Shown: positions 15,781-24,772 of the stretch, piece by piece | Layout of the letters: each line of letters opens with the position of its first letter | Position numbering within the stretch: the first letter of the stretch is position 1 | From: Actinomadura sp. J1-007 | Lineage (GTDB): Bacteria > Actinomycetota > Actinomycetes > Streptosporangiales > Streptosporangiaceae | NCBI RefSeq assembly: GCF_009793335.1 | Contig: NZ_WING01000003.1 | Coordinates: 434,001-498,000 of the forward strand | Length of the DNA stretch: 64,000 nucleotides | Reading direction: 5' to 3' | Position numbers and translations under genes: made by a program | Notes under the pieces: model-generated | What the model saw: only the letters and a program-made list of their open reading frames with translations | What the model was told of the DNA's origin: nothing | Database searches by the model: none

Positions 15781-15805
15781 GGCCCCACCCCCTCCGGGTG
15801 GGGCC
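15781..15805 (+). terminator. Hairpin terminator after the lipase gene
   Basis: GGCCCCACCC (15781-15790) pairs with GGGTGGGGCC (15796-15805) around CCTCC, 18 bases after the lipase stop and between convergent genes. Confidence 0.7.
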
Positions 15806-15836
15806 CGCCCCATCCGGCCGTCCGACCACGCGGCTC

Positions 15837-16531
15837 TCAGGGCCGCAGGAGCAGCAGCGGCTCGAAGCGCTGGACGGTCGTGGAGCGCAGTCCGGGCACG
15901 GTGTGGGCGTGCTGCCAGTCCGAGTCGTCGGCCAGTCGCGGCGGGCGGTGGGCGACGGCGTCGTGGTGGGCCTGGGACGAGGTCCACAGCGCGTAGTTGA
16001 GCACCTGCGCGCCGTCCAGGCCGAGGTAGAAGTGCGCGGCGACCAGCCCGTCGGCGGCGGGACCTTGTCGCCGGCGGTGAACAGGGCGTCGACCAGGTCC
16101 CGGGCGCGGTCGGGGTCGGGACCGTCGAAGGTGCGGGTGACCAGCACCGCGCACCCGGCCTCGGCCGGGTCCCGGTGGGACGGGGTGCTGCGGTGCCGCC
16201 GCCAGGCGACCACCCCGGCCCGCTCGATGCCCGGCACCGCCGCGTCGACCTCCCCCTTCCACGACGGGTCCTGCCCGGCGGCCGCGTCCGGCGCGTCGGC
16301 CGGCGACAGGTGCGCCAGCGTGGTCCCGTCGTCGCACGCCAGGAGCCCGTAGCCGCGCAGCCCGTCCCCGGGCCAGGGCCGCGCCCGCCACGCGCGCCCG
16401 ATCGCGGCCGCGGCGGCCCGCTGCCGGTCAGGCGCGCCGGCCTTCCAGGAGCCCAGCACCAGGAACGCGGCATCGGCGGGATCGGGCGCCCTGCCCTCGT
16501 CGACCTGCACCACCGTGGCCTCCTCCGACAC
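15837..16531 (-). CDS. Putative antibiotic-biosynthesis-monooxygenase (ABM)-like two-domain protein; apparent frameshift
   Basis: About 231 residues if the frame break near 16056 is repaired. The first part (ATVVQVDEG...AAFLVLGSWKAGAPDRQRAA) and the last part (GLVAAHFYLGLDGAQVLNYALWTSSQAHHDAVA) each look like a dimeric alpha-beta-barrel module of the ABM type. Such modules occur in small haem-degrading or cofactor-free monooxygenases and in stress proteins. No catalytic residues can be assigned with confidence. The break has the phase of one missing base, and changing GTCCCGCC to GTCCCGGCC restores VPAADGLVAAH. It is monocistronic and convergent with the lipase gene. Confidence 0.62.
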
Positions 16532-16669
16532 GCGACGACGAGCGAGGCCACCAGCATGGAACCTCCACCGCGGTCGAGGTCAAGGCGCGCCGGCGGCGCG
16601 CCGCGGTCCCGCTGAACGGCGCGCGTCCGGGACCGGCGCGCGGCGCGGCCGGTCCCGGGCGGCGGACGG

Positions 16670-18001
16670 TCAGAGTCCGGGGATCTCGCCGTTGCGGAAC
16701 GCGTCGACGAAGAGGCGATGGTCGTCGCGGACGACCGACGCGTACTCCATCCCGAACGCGACCATCGCCTCCACGAAGGCGGACTCGTCCGCGCCGATCA
16801 CCGCGCTGATCGCGTCCTCGACCTGGAAGCCGACCAGGGTGTGGTCGGAGTCGCTGTCCGACACGCAGTGGATCTTGGCGGTGGCGCGGCCGAGGTCGTC
16901 CAGCACCGACAGCATCTCGTCCGGCTCGGTCAGGCCCGACCAGTCCAGGTCCTCCTCGTACGGCGACAGCTCCTGGACGACGTAGCCGACCCCGTCGATC
17001 TGCGTGTGGCCGAGCCACGGGTCGGTGTTGGCCTGGAGCGCCCGCCGCGACACCGCCGTGCGGTGCCCGTGGTGCTCGAAGTAGTCGCGGATCCGCGCGT
17101 CGTCGACCACGCGGCTCGCCGCGGCGACGTTGCCCTGCTTCATGGACAGGACCACGTCGTTCTCCAGCGCCTGGCTGTGGCCCTCCACCAGCAGGTTGTA
17201 CGCCGACAGCCCGGCCGAGCCGATCCCGAACCCCGAGGCGCCGACGATGTCCTTCACCCCGTAGGTGAGCGACCCGAACCGCTTCTCCTCAGGGATCGTC
17301 CTCAGGTACTCCTGGTAGGCCGCCTCGACCTTCGCGCGCTCGCCCTCGCCGAGCCGCCGCACGCCCGTGCGCGCGCGGAACCGCCGCTCGTGCTGGTCCA
17401 CCAGCGTCATGCTGTCCAGCAGCTTGACCCGCGTGGACGACAGCGCGGCGATCAGCACGTCCCGCACGTACCCGTCGGTCGTGTCGAGCGTCAGCGCGAA
17501 CCCGTCGTCGCCCTCGTGCTCCGCGAACACCCGCACCTGGTCGACGTAGGCCCGCACGTACGTCTCGATCAGCCGCCGGATGTCGGAGTCGGAGATCGCC
17601 TTGCTCCACGCCAGCAGCGCCAGGCTCGCCACCAGCCGCTTGACGTCCCAGGTGAAGTGCCCGACGTACGCCTCGTCGAAGTCGTTGACGTCGAAGACGA
17701 ACACCCCGCCGTCGCTCATGTACGTGCCGAAGTTCTGCGCGTGCAGGTCGCCCTGGATCCAGACGCGGCTCGTGCGCTCGTCGGCCCACGGGTCCTCGTC
17801 GTCCACGATGTCGGCGTAGAACAGGCACGCGCTGCCCCGGTAGAACGCGAACGGGTCCGAGGCCATCTTGCGGAACCGGCGGCGGAACTCGGCGGGGCTG
17901 CGCTCCATCAGGTCCGAGAACGCCCCGACCAGCACGTCCACGATCTGCGCCCGCCGGTCCTTCGGGTCCCGCCGCCGCAGGTCCTCGGTGATGCTCGCCA
18001 T
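16670..18001 (-). CDS. DUF2252 family protein (kinase-like fold)
   Basis: A 443-residue soluble protein from the ATG at 18001 behind GGGAGAGGG. DUF2252 members have an aminoglycoside-phosphotransferase-like fold. The motifs VWIQGDLHAQNFGTY (near 95) and FVFDVNDFDEAYVGHFTWDVKRLVASL correspond to the catalytic HxxN and metal-binding DxD regions. A later LSMKQGNVAAAS lies near the middle. The physiological substrate is unknown. It is transcribed in the same direction as the 3,5-diaminohexanoate dehydrogenase gene, 74 bases downstream of it, so co-transcription is possible. Confidence 0.85.
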   Translation of the reverse strand: MASITEDLRRRDPKDRRAQIVDVLVGAFSDLMERSPAEFRRRFRKMASDPFAFYRGSACLFYADIVDDEDPWADERTSRVWIQGDLHAQNFGTYMSDGGVFVFDVNDFDEAYVGHFTWDVKRLVASLALLAWSKAISDSDIRRLIETYVRAYVDQVRVFAEHEGDDGFALTLDTTDGYVRDVLIAALSSTRVKLLDSMTLVDQHERRFRARTGVRRLGEGERAKVEAAYQEYLRTIPEEKRFGSLTYGVKDIVGASGFGIGSAGLSAYNLLVEGHSQALENDVVLSMKQGNVAAASRVVDDARIRDYFEHHGHRTAVSRRALQANTDPWLGHTQIDGVGYVVQELSPYEEDLDWSGLTEPDEMLSVLDDLGRATAKIHCVSDSDSDHTLVGFQVEDAISAVIGADESAFVEAMVAFGMEYASVVRDDHRLFVDAFRNGEIPGL

Positions 18002-18075
18002 CTGGCCCTCTCCCTCGATGAACGGACGTCGCCGCACCGCGCGCGCCACCGGCCCGCGCGGTGCGGCGTTCCGGG

Positions 18076-19251
18076 TCATTCTGCCGAATCCGCACCCACC
18101 CGGGCGGTGAACAGCCCACGAACCTCCGGCACCTCCCGGACGAGCCCGAGCGCCATCTCGGCGTGGCCCGGCACGTACCCGTTGCCGATCAGCATCGTCA
18201 CGTCGGCCGCCAGCCCCTCCGCGCCGAGGGCCGCCGCCGGGAACGACGTCGCCATCGAGAAGAACACCACCGTCCCGCCCGGAGCCGTCGCGAGGATCGC
18301 GCCGTGCTCGCACCCCGGCACGTCCACGCACACCACCGTCACGTCGGCGGGCTCCCCGATCGCCGCCGCCACCGCCACCGGGTCCCGCGCGTCGGCCCGT
18401 ACGACCCGGTCGGCGAGGCCCGTCGCCGCGAGCGCCTCCTCCTCCGCCTGCGTCGGGACCAGCCCGATCGTGCGGCCCGCCCCGGCGCGGCGCGCGGCGG
18501 CCAGCGACAGCGACCCGCTCTTGCCCGCCGCGCCCAGCACCGCCACGACCGGCCCCGGACGCCCGGCGGCGCGCTCGCCGCCGCGCCTGGCCGCCGACGC
18601 CACGGCGGCCCGCTCGGCGGCGAGCCGCTGGACCGGCGGCCGTTCGGCGTCGGGCCGTTCGGCGGCGCGGGTCACCACGCGGTGCGTGAGCGCGGGCGCG
18701 CCGCACACGTCCATGACCGACAGCGCGAGCGGCACCGGCAGGTCGTCGGGCAGGACGGCGGCGATCGAACGGGCGAACAGGATCGCGTGCCCCTCCGCCG
18801 GGACCTGCTCCGACAGACCGTCCCAGCGCGCCAGCCCGTCGGTGATGGCGAGCGGCGTCAGGGTGAGGGACACCAGCGTCGCGATCCGGTCGCCGCGCCG
18901 CAGCCCGAGCGGCGACTCCGGCCCCGCCTCCTCGACCACGCCCACCAGCATCCCGCCCGACCCGGTCACCGGGTTGTGCATCTTGCCGCGCTCGGCGACG
19001 ATCTCCAGCACCTCGCGGCGGATCGCGTCCGGGTCTCCCCCGTGCGCGGTGTGGAGCTGCCGGTACGACGCGGCGTCCAGGTTGAGCCGCTCCACGCGCA
19101 CCCGGACCTCGTCCGGGCGGATCCGGGGGTCGGTGTCGAGCCGCCGCGCCGCCTGCGGCAGCACCCCCGGCGGATCCAGCACGCGCCGGAGCCCCGCCGC
19201 GTCGCCCGCCGCGGGGCCCGCCACGCCGCCTCTTGCACCGCCGCCGGTCAT
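18076..19251 (-). CDS. kdd: L-erythro-3,5-diaminohexanoate dehydrogenase
   Basis: A 391-residue NAD(P)-dependent oxidoreductase. The N-terminal GroES-like part (RVRVERLNLDAASYRQL...GDPDAIRREVLEIVAERGKMHNPVTGSGGMLVG) is typical of Kdd. The Rossmann half has VVAVLGAAGKSGSLSLAAARRAG with the dinucleotide-binding glycines near residue 250, and a CEHGAI...VVFFSMATSFPAAALGAEG segment. Kdd oxidises 3,5-diaminohexanoate in lysine degradation through beta-lysine. The divergent neighbour at 19397 encodes lysine 2,3-aminomutase, the first enzyme of that route, which supports the call. KamD/KamE (5,6-aminomutase) is not in the window. Confidence 0.82.
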   Translation of the reverse strand: MTGGGARGGVAGPAAGDAAGLRRVLDPPGVLPQAARRLDTDPRIRPDEVRVRVERLNLDAASYRQLHTAHGGDPDAIRREVLEIVAERGKMHNPVTGSGGMLVGVVEEAGPESPLGLRRGDRIATLVSLTLTPLAITDGLARWDGLSEQVPAEGHAILFARSIAAVLPDDLPVPLALSVMDVCGAPALTHRVVTRAAERPDAERPPVQRLAAERAAVASAARRGGERAAGRPGPVVAVLGAAGKSGSLSLAAARRAGAGRTIGLVPTQAEEEALAATGLADRVVRADARDPVAVAAAIGEPADVTVVCVDVPGCEHGAILATAPGGTVVFFSMATSFPAAALGAEGLAADVTMLIGNGYVPGHAEMALGLVREVPEVRGLFTARVGADSAE

Positions 19252-19290
19252 CCAACGTCCCCTCTCGCCCTGAATGTCTGAATCGCTGTA

Positions 19291-19305
19291 CCGCAAAATG
19301 TGCGG
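19291..19305. promoter_or_regulatory. Palindrome in the kdd-kamA divergent control region
   Basis: CCGCA (19291-19295) and TGCGG (19301-19305) form a dyad around AAATG, close to the kdd start. AGAC-TTTT-GTCT follows near 19352-19363 before the kamA RBS. The divergent genes probably share control; the regulator is not evident. Confidence 0.35.
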
Positions 19306-19396
19306 ACCGCCCTGGTTTCATCGAAAGTCTTCCCGTAACGTCGGCCCCATACAAGACTTTTGTCTGACCAAATCGTTGCGCGAGGAGGGGTCGACG

Positions 19397-20776
19397 ATGA
19401 CCACTGCCCTGCACCCCGGGACGGGCGCCGCCGCCCGTCCCGCCACGCCACAGCCGTACGCCTACCGCCGGCGGCCCCTGGAGGAGCCCGACTGGCGCCG
19501 CCTGCCGGGCTGGCGGGACGTCGGCGCCGCCGAGTGGGAGTCGGCCCAGTGGCAGCGCGCCCACTGCGTCAAGAACGTGCGGCAGCTCCGCACGGTCATG
19601 GGCGGCCTGCTGGACGAGGCGTTCTACGCCGACCTGGAGCGCGACCAGGCCGAACGCGCCACGATGTCGATGCTGGTCACACCGCAGATGCTCAACACCA
19701 TGGACGTGTCGTCGACCGAGGCGTTCTACGCCGACCCGGTGCGGCGCTACATGATCCCGGTGTTCGGCGACCGGCGCACCGACTGGCCCTCGCACCCGTA
19801 CGCCACGCGCGACTCCCTGCACGAGGCGGAGATGTGGGCGGTCGAAGGGCTCACCCACCGCTACCCGACCAAGGTCCTCGCCGAGCTGCTGCCCACGTGC
19901 CCGCAGTACTGCGGGCACTGCACGCGCATGGACCTGGTCGGCAACTCCACTCCGTCCGTCGACAAGCACAAGTTCACGGTCAAGCCGACCGACCGGCACG
20001 AGGCCATGCTCGGATACCTGCGCCGCACGCCCGGCGTCCGCGACGTGGTGGTCTCCGGAGGCGACGTCGCCAACCTACCGTGGCCGCGGCTGGAGTCGTT
20101 CCTGTCGGCCCTCCTGGACATCGACAACATCCGCGACATCCGCCTGGCCAGCAAGGCCCTCATGGGCCTGCCCCAGCACTGGCTCCAGGACGAGGTCCGC
20201 GCGGGCATGGAGCGCCTCGCGGCCAAGGCGCAGGAGCGCGGGGTCCACATCGCGATCCACACGCACGTGAACGCCGCGGGCTCGGTGACGCCCCTGGTCG
20301 CCAAGGCCGCCCGCGCCATGCTCGACACCGGCGTCCGCGACGTCCGCAACCAGGGCGTCCTGCTGCGCGGCGTCAACGACACCCCCGAGGCCCTGCTCGA
20401 CCTGTCGTTCGCCCTGCTCGACGAGGCCGGCATCATGCCGTACTACCTCTACATGTGCGACATGATCCCCTCCAGCGAGCACTGGCGCCTCGCGGTCTGG
20501 GAGGCGCAGGAGCTCCAGCACGCGATCATGGGCTACCTGCCGGGCTTCGCGACCCCCCGCATCGTGTGCGACGTCCCCTACGTCGGCAAGCGCTGGGTGC
20601 ACCAGCTCGCCGACTACGACCGCGAGCGCGGCATCTCGTACTGGACGAAGAACTACCGCACCGCCCTGGAGGCGTCCGACCCCGACGCGCTCACCAGGCG
20701 CTACGAGTACTACGACCCGATCCACACGCTCCCCGAGGCGGGCCGCTCCTGGTGGCGGGCCGAGTCGGCCGCGTAG
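19397..20776 (+). CDS. kamA: Lysine 2,3-aminomutase family radical SAM enzyme
   Basis: A 459-residue protein from the ATG at 19397, 7 bases after GAGGAGGGG. The radical SAM cluster motif CPQYCGHC lies near residue 175 and is followed by the SAM-binding VVSGGDVANLPW. The PLP-dependent KamA-specific segments are HVNAAGSVTPLVAKAARAM, the DVRNQGVLLRGVN motif and PYYLYMCDMIPSSEHWR. The enzyme interconverts L-lysine and beta-lysine. Members of this family can also act on other amino acids, so glutamate or lysine specificity should be tested. It is divergent from kdd. In actinomycetes beta-lysine serves either catabolism or osmolyte/antibiotic supply; kdd favours catabolism. Confidence 0.85.
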   Translation: MTTALHPGTGAAARPATPQPYAYRRRPLEEPDWRRLPGWRDVGAAEWESAQWQRAHCVKNVRQLRTVMGGLLDEAFYADLERDQAERATMSMLVTPQMLNTMDVSSTEAFYADPVRRYMIPVFGDRRTDWPSHPYATRDSLHEAEMWAVEGLTHRYPTKVLAELLPTCPQYCGHCTRMDLVGNSTPSVDKHKFTVKPTDRHEAMLGYLRRTPGVRDVVVSGGDVANLPWPRLESFLSALLDIDNIRDIRLASKALMGLPQHWLQDEVRAGMERLAAKAQERGVHIAIHTHVNAAGSVTPLVAKAARAMLDTGVRDVRNQGVLLRGVNDTPEALLDLSFALLDEAGIMPYYLYMCDMIPSSEHWRLAVWEAQELQHAIMGYLPGFATPRIVCDVPYVGKRWVHQLADYDRERGISYWTKNYRTALEASDPDALTRRYEYYDPIHTLPEAGRSWWRAESAA

Positions 20777-20783
20777 ACGCGTC

Positions 20784-20806
20784 GGGCGGACGGCGCATCG
20801 CCGCCC
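20784..20806 (+). terminator. Possible terminator after kamA
   Basis: GGGCGG (20784-20789) pairs with CCGCCC (20801-20806) around an 11-base loop and is followed by GCCTTTAC. Short but suitably placed 8 bases after the stop. Confidence 0.4.
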
Positions 20807-20896
20807 GCCTTTACATTGTAGATCATCAACTGGGGCGCGCGCGGGCGCGGCGGCGATGATCCATGCCGGTTTCGTGGCGATATGCTCGTTCGAGTG

Positions 20897-22078
20897 ATGG
20901 ACGAGCCGACCTCCCGTTTCCCGATCGGGCGCACCGCGACCGTCGCCGCGCTGGAGGGCGACCCGCACCCGCTCCTCGCGCGGCTGCGCGCGGACGAGCC
21001 GGTGTCGTGGCTGCCCGCCCTCGACGGGTGGCTGGTGACCTCGCACGCGCTCGCGGTGCGGGTGATGCGCGACGCGGCGGCGTTCACCGTGGACGACCCG
21101 CGCTTCTCGACCTCGCGGCTGGTCGGGCCGAGCATGCTGTCCCTGGACGGCCGCACGCACACCCGGCACCGCGAGCCGTTCGCGCGGCCGTTCCGCCCGG
21201 CGCGCACCCGCGAGCGGTTCACCGCGTTCGTCGAGGCCGAGGTCGAACGGCTCGTCACCGGGCTCGCCCCGGCGGGCCGGGCCGAGCTGCGCGGCGCGTT
21301 CGCCGGGCCGCTCGCGGTCGGCGTCGTCGCCGAGGCGCTCGGGCTGGACGGGGTGGACGCCGCGACGATCCGCTCCTGGTACGGCACGTTCGTCGACGCG
21401 GTGTCCGAGCTCACCGCGGGCGGCGGCGTCCCGGAGCCGAGCCGCGAGGCGTACGGGCGGCTGCGGGAGGCGGTCGAGGCCGCGATCGCCGTGCCGGGCT
21501 CGGCCTCGCTGCTGGCCGAGGCCGCGCACCAGGAGGAGGGCCTGACCCCCGCGGAGGTCGTGTCGAACGCGGCGGTGCTGATGTTCGGCGGCATCGACAC
21601 CACCGAGGGCATGATCGCCAACGCGGCGCTGCACCTGCTGGGCGACCCGGCCGGCCTGGACGCCGTCCGGGCCGACCGCGCGCCGCTGGACAACGCGATC
21701 GAGGAGTCGCTGCGGCTGGAGCCGTCGGCGTCGGTCGTGGACCGGTACGCGACCCGCGACGTGGAGATCGGCGGGGCGCCCGTCCGGAAGGGCGACCTGG
21801 TGCGGGTGTCGATCGCCGGGGCCAACCGCGACCCGGCGGTGTTCCCCGAGCCCGACCTGTTCGACGTGCGGCGGTCGAACGCGGCGGACCACCTGGCGTT
21901 CGCGCACGGGCCGCACTTCTGCTTCGGCGCGCACCTGGCGCGGCTGGAGGCGCGCACCGCGCTGGCCGCGCTGCTCGAACGGCTGCCCGGACTGCGCCTC
22001 GATCCGGACCGCGACGCCGCGGCGCGCGGGCTGGTCTTCCGCAAGCCGACGGAGCTGCACGTCGTCTGGGACGTCTGA
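20897..22078 (+). CDS. Cytochrome P450
   Basis: A 393-residue soluble bacterial P450. The oxygen-binding I-helix is MFGGIDTTEGMI, with the usual AGxDTT first position changed to Gly-Ile. The K-helix ExxR is EESLRLEPSASVVDRYATRD, and the haem-thiolate loop FAHGPHFCFGAHLARLEA puts Cys near residue 344. The conserved HTRHREPFARPF lies near residue 90. No ferredoxin or reductase gene is adjacent, so redox partners must be encoded elsewhere. The start could also be the ATG five codons upstream (20882). The substrate is unknown; it stands alone downstream of kamA. Confidence 0.92.
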   Translation: MDEPTSRFPIGRTATVAALEGDPHPLLARLRADEPVSWLPALDGWLVTSHALAVRVMRDAAAFTVDDPRFSTSRLVGPSMLSLDGRTHTRHREPFARPFRPARTRERFTAFVEAEVERLVTGLAPAGRAELRGAFAGPLAVGVVAEALGLDGVDAATIRSWYGTFVDAVSELTAGGGVPEPSREAYGRLREAVEAAIAVPGSASLLAEAAHQEEGLTPAEVVSNAAVLMFGGIDTTEGMIANAALHLLGDPAGLDAVRADRAPLDNAIEESLRLEPSASVVDRYATRDVEIGGAPVRKGDLVRVSIAGANRDPAVFPEPDLFDVRRSNAADHLAFAHGPHFCFGAHLARLEARTALAALLERLPGLRLDPDRDAAARGLVFRKPTELHVVWDV

Positions 22079-22194
22079 GCGAACGTCCCCCGGACGCCCG
22101 GCCGTCCCGGTCCCCCGGGCCGTCCGGTGCCCCCGGCCGTCCGGTGCACCGGCGGCGCGTCCCGTACGGGCCGTTCTGTGGGACGATGCCGGGC

Positions 22195-23271
22195 ATGATC
22201 GTGGAACGCCGGGTCGAGCTCAGCTTCGGGCGCGACAGCCGGGAAGCGGGGACGCACACCAACCTGTCGGCCGTGCGGCAGGACGGCCGCTGCCTGTGGG
22301 TGGCCGGCGACGAGACGGCCACCGTCGAGCGGCTCACCGCGCGCACCGACGAGCGGGGGCGGCTCGCCGGGTACGGGGCGCAGCGCACGGTCGCGCTCGC
22401 CGACCTGGTCCCGCTCCCCGCCGGCCGCGACGAGGAGGCCGACATCGAGGGCCTCGCGCGCGGCGGCGGCTGGCTGTGGGCGATCGGCTCGCACAGCCTC
22501 AAGCGCAAGAAGATCAAGCCGGGCCAGTCCGAGGGCAAGGCCCGCAAGCGGCTCGCCACGGTCGTCCGCGAGGACAACCGGTTCGTCCTCGCGAGGCTCC
22601 CCCTGGTGACCGGCGGCGACGGACTGCCGGAGGCGGTCGCCGAGGACGGGGACCGCACCGCCGCGGTGCTCGGCGGGCACGGCGACTCGATCACCGACCT
22701 GCTGGCGGACGACCCGCACCTCGCGCCGTTCCTCGCGATCCCGAGCAAGGACAACGGCATCGACGTGGAGGGCATCGCCGTGCACGGCGACCGGCTCTAC
22801 ATCGGGCTGCGCGGGCCGGTGCTGCGCGGCTGGGCGGTGCTGGTCGAGATCCGCCCCGAGACGCACCCGGACGACCCGGCGCGCCTGCGGCCGCGGCCCC
22901 TCGGCGACGGCGCCCGCTACCGCACGCACTTCCTGGACCTCGGCGGGCTCGGCATCCGCGACCTGTGCCCGCACGGCGACGACCTGCTCGTCCTCACCGG
23001 CCCCACCATGGACCTGGACGGGCCGGTGCGGGTCGTGCGCTGGAAGGGCGCGGCGAAGGTGGACGCCCCGGACGTCGTCCCGGCGGGCGAGCTGGAGGTC
23101 CTGGGCGAGCTGCCGTACGGCGACGGCGACGACCACGCCGAGGGCATCGCGGTGCTGGACGCGCCGGAGGGCGGCGGCACGCGGCTGCTGGTGGTCTACG
23201 ACAGCCCGTCCGCCGAACGGCTCACCCCCGGCGGCGGCGTCCTCGCCGACGTCGTCGTCCTCGCGCCCTGA
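22195..23271 (+). CDS. DUF3616-like beta-propeller protein of unknown function
   Basis: About 358 residues (ATG at 22195 or 22186). Repeated blade-like strands (LWVAGDETATVERL, LWAIGSHSLKRKKIKPG, DVEGIAVHGDRLYIGLRGPVLRG, DLCPHGDDLLVLTGPTMDLDGPV, HAEGIAVLDAPEGG) fit a propeller of the DUF3616 type. There is no export signal or catalytic motif. It lies 117 bases after the P450 gene with Pro/Gly-rich spacer DNA between. I do not know a function. Confidence 0.7.
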   Translation: MIVERRVELSFGRDSREAGTHTNLSAVRQDGRCLWVAGDETATVERLTARTDERGRLAGYGAQRTVALADLVPLPAGRDEEADIEGLARGGGWLWAIGSHSLKRKKIKPGQSEGKARKRLATVVREDNRFVLARLPLVTGGDGLPEAVAEDGDRTAAVLGGHGDSITDLLADDPHLAPFLAIPSKDNGIDVEGIAVHGDRLYIGLRGPVLRGWAVLVEIRPETHPDDPARLRPRPLGDGARYRTHFLDLGGLGIRDLCPHGDDLLVLTGPTMDLDGPVRVVRWKGAAKVDAPDVVPAGELEVLGELPYGDGDDHAEGIAVLDAPEGGGTRLLVVYDSPSAERLTPGGGVLADVVVLAP

Positions 23272-23324
23272 CCCGGCGCGGCCGGCCACCCCGACCGCTC
23301 CGGACCCCCGCGACCTCCCCGAAT

Positions 23325-23336
23325 AAGCGCTCGCTT
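23325..23336 (+). promoter_or_regulatory. TetR-type palindrome before the acyl-CoA dehydrogenase gene
   Basis: AAGCG-CT-CGCTT (23325-23336) is a perfect dyad within TAAGCGCTCGCTTTC. Sites of the AAGCGCT-CGCTT type are common TetR-family operators before actinobacterial acyl-CoA genes. No TetR gene is adjacent, so the regulator would act in trans. Confidence 0.5.
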
Positions 23337-23393
23337 TCGGCCTCTGCCAGGATGGACGCGCAACCCCGGCAGGAGTCGAAAGGCGAGGCGAGA

Positions 23394-24622
23394 ATGATCG
23401 AGTGGTCCGAGGAAGACCTGATGATCCGGGACGCGGTGCGCGGCTGGATCGACGCGGAGGTCCGCCCCAACCTGGACGCCCTGGACGCGGGCGAACTGCC
23501 CCCGTACGACCTCATCCGGAGCCTCTACAAGACGTTCGGCATGGACGAGATGGCGCGCTCGTCGTTCCAGAAGCGGCTGGCCAGGGAGCGCGAGGGCGGC
23601 GCGGGCGGGCCCGGCGCGAGCGGGTCCGGCTCCGACGAGGAGCGGCCCGGCGGCGGCGACGCGGCCATGAACATGCTGCCGATCATCGAGCTGTGCAAGG
23701 TCTCCCCCGGCCTGGTCACCGCGATGGGCGTCAGCCTCGGCCTCGCCGCCGGGACGATCATGAAGCGGGGCACCCCGAGCAGAAGGAGCGCTGGGGGCTC
23801 GACCTGCTCACCATGGAGAAGGTCGGCGCGTGGGCCATCACCGAGCCCAACTCGGGGTCCGACGCGTTCGGCGGCATGCAGGCGACCGCGAGGAAGGCCG
23901 GCGACGAGTACGTGGTGAACGGCTCCAAGACGTTCATCACCAACGGGCCGTACGCCGACACGATCGTCTTCTACTGCAAGCTGGACGACGGCTCCGACCC
24001 GCGCGACCGCGAGATCCTCACGTTCGTGCTCGACCGCGGGATGCCGGGGCTGGAGCAGAGCAGGCCGCTGCGCAAGATGGGCCTGCACTCCTCCCCCACC
24101 GGCGAGCTGTTCCTGAACGACGTGCGCGTCGGCCCCGACCGGCTGCTCAGCGGCGGGTCGGGCGGCGGCCGCGAGTCGGCCAAGCAGAACTTCGTGACCG
24201 AGCGCGCCGGCGTCGCCGCGATGGCGCTCGGCGTCATCGAGGAGTGCCTGAGGCTGTCGGTCGAGTACGCCAAGGCGCGCGAGCTGTGGGGCCAGCGGAT
24301 CGGCGACTTCCAGCTCATCCAGCTCAAGCTCGCCAAGATGGAGGTCGCCCGCCTGAACGTGCAGAACCTCGTGTTCCGGCACGTGGAGATGCAGCGGACC
24401 GGCCGCACCCCGACGCTGGCGGAGGCGTCGGCGATGAAGCTGTACGCCGCGCAGGCCGCGAACGAGGTCGCGATGGAGGCCGTCCAGCTCTTCGGCGGGA
24501 ACGGCTACATGAGCGAGTACCGTGTGGAGCAGCTCGCGCGCGACGCCAAGTCGTTCCAGATCTACGCCGGCACCGACGAGATCCAGGTGACCCACATCGC
24601 CCGCGACCTGCTGTCCCGCTGA
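23394..24622 (+). CDS. Acyl-CoA dehydrogenase; apparent single-base frameshift
   Basis: About 410 residues when the break at 23772 is repaired. The N-terminal domain carries a Gly/Ser/Glu-rich insert (about residues 65-90). Downstream are the flavin-binding WAITEPNSGSDAFGGMQ, FITNGPYADTIVFY and, in the C-terminal helical domain, QLFGGNGYMSEYRVEQLARDAKSFQIYAGTDEIQ. Glu in AGTDEIQ or nearby is the usual catalytic region. The frame change is cured by one base (ACCCCGAGC to ACCCCGGAGC), giving TPEQKERWGLD. FAD-dependent oxidation of an acyl-CoA is the family reaction; chain specificity is unknown. It is monocistronic behind the AAGCG-CGCTT operator. Confidence 0.87.
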
Positions 24623-24736
24623 TCCGCGAAGGGCCCGCGGCGGCCGGTGAACCGGCCCCGAACTTCCGGTGACCGGGCGGCGTCGAACGTAGGCGGGGGG
24701 CGGGTGCGCGCGCCCGTCCTCCGCTCGGGGTCCTTC

Positions 24737-24765
24737 TGGACAGGCGACGACAGGATCTGGATACT
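24737..24765 (+). promoter_or_regulatory. Promoter for a probably leaderless DUF1707-FHA transcript
   Basis: TGGACA (24737-24742), a 17-base spacer and GATACT (24760-24765) lie 7 bases before the ATG at 24773. Transcription would therefore start at or next to the start codon, and no ribosome-binding site is present. Confidence 0.6.
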
Positions 24766-24772
24766 CACAGCT

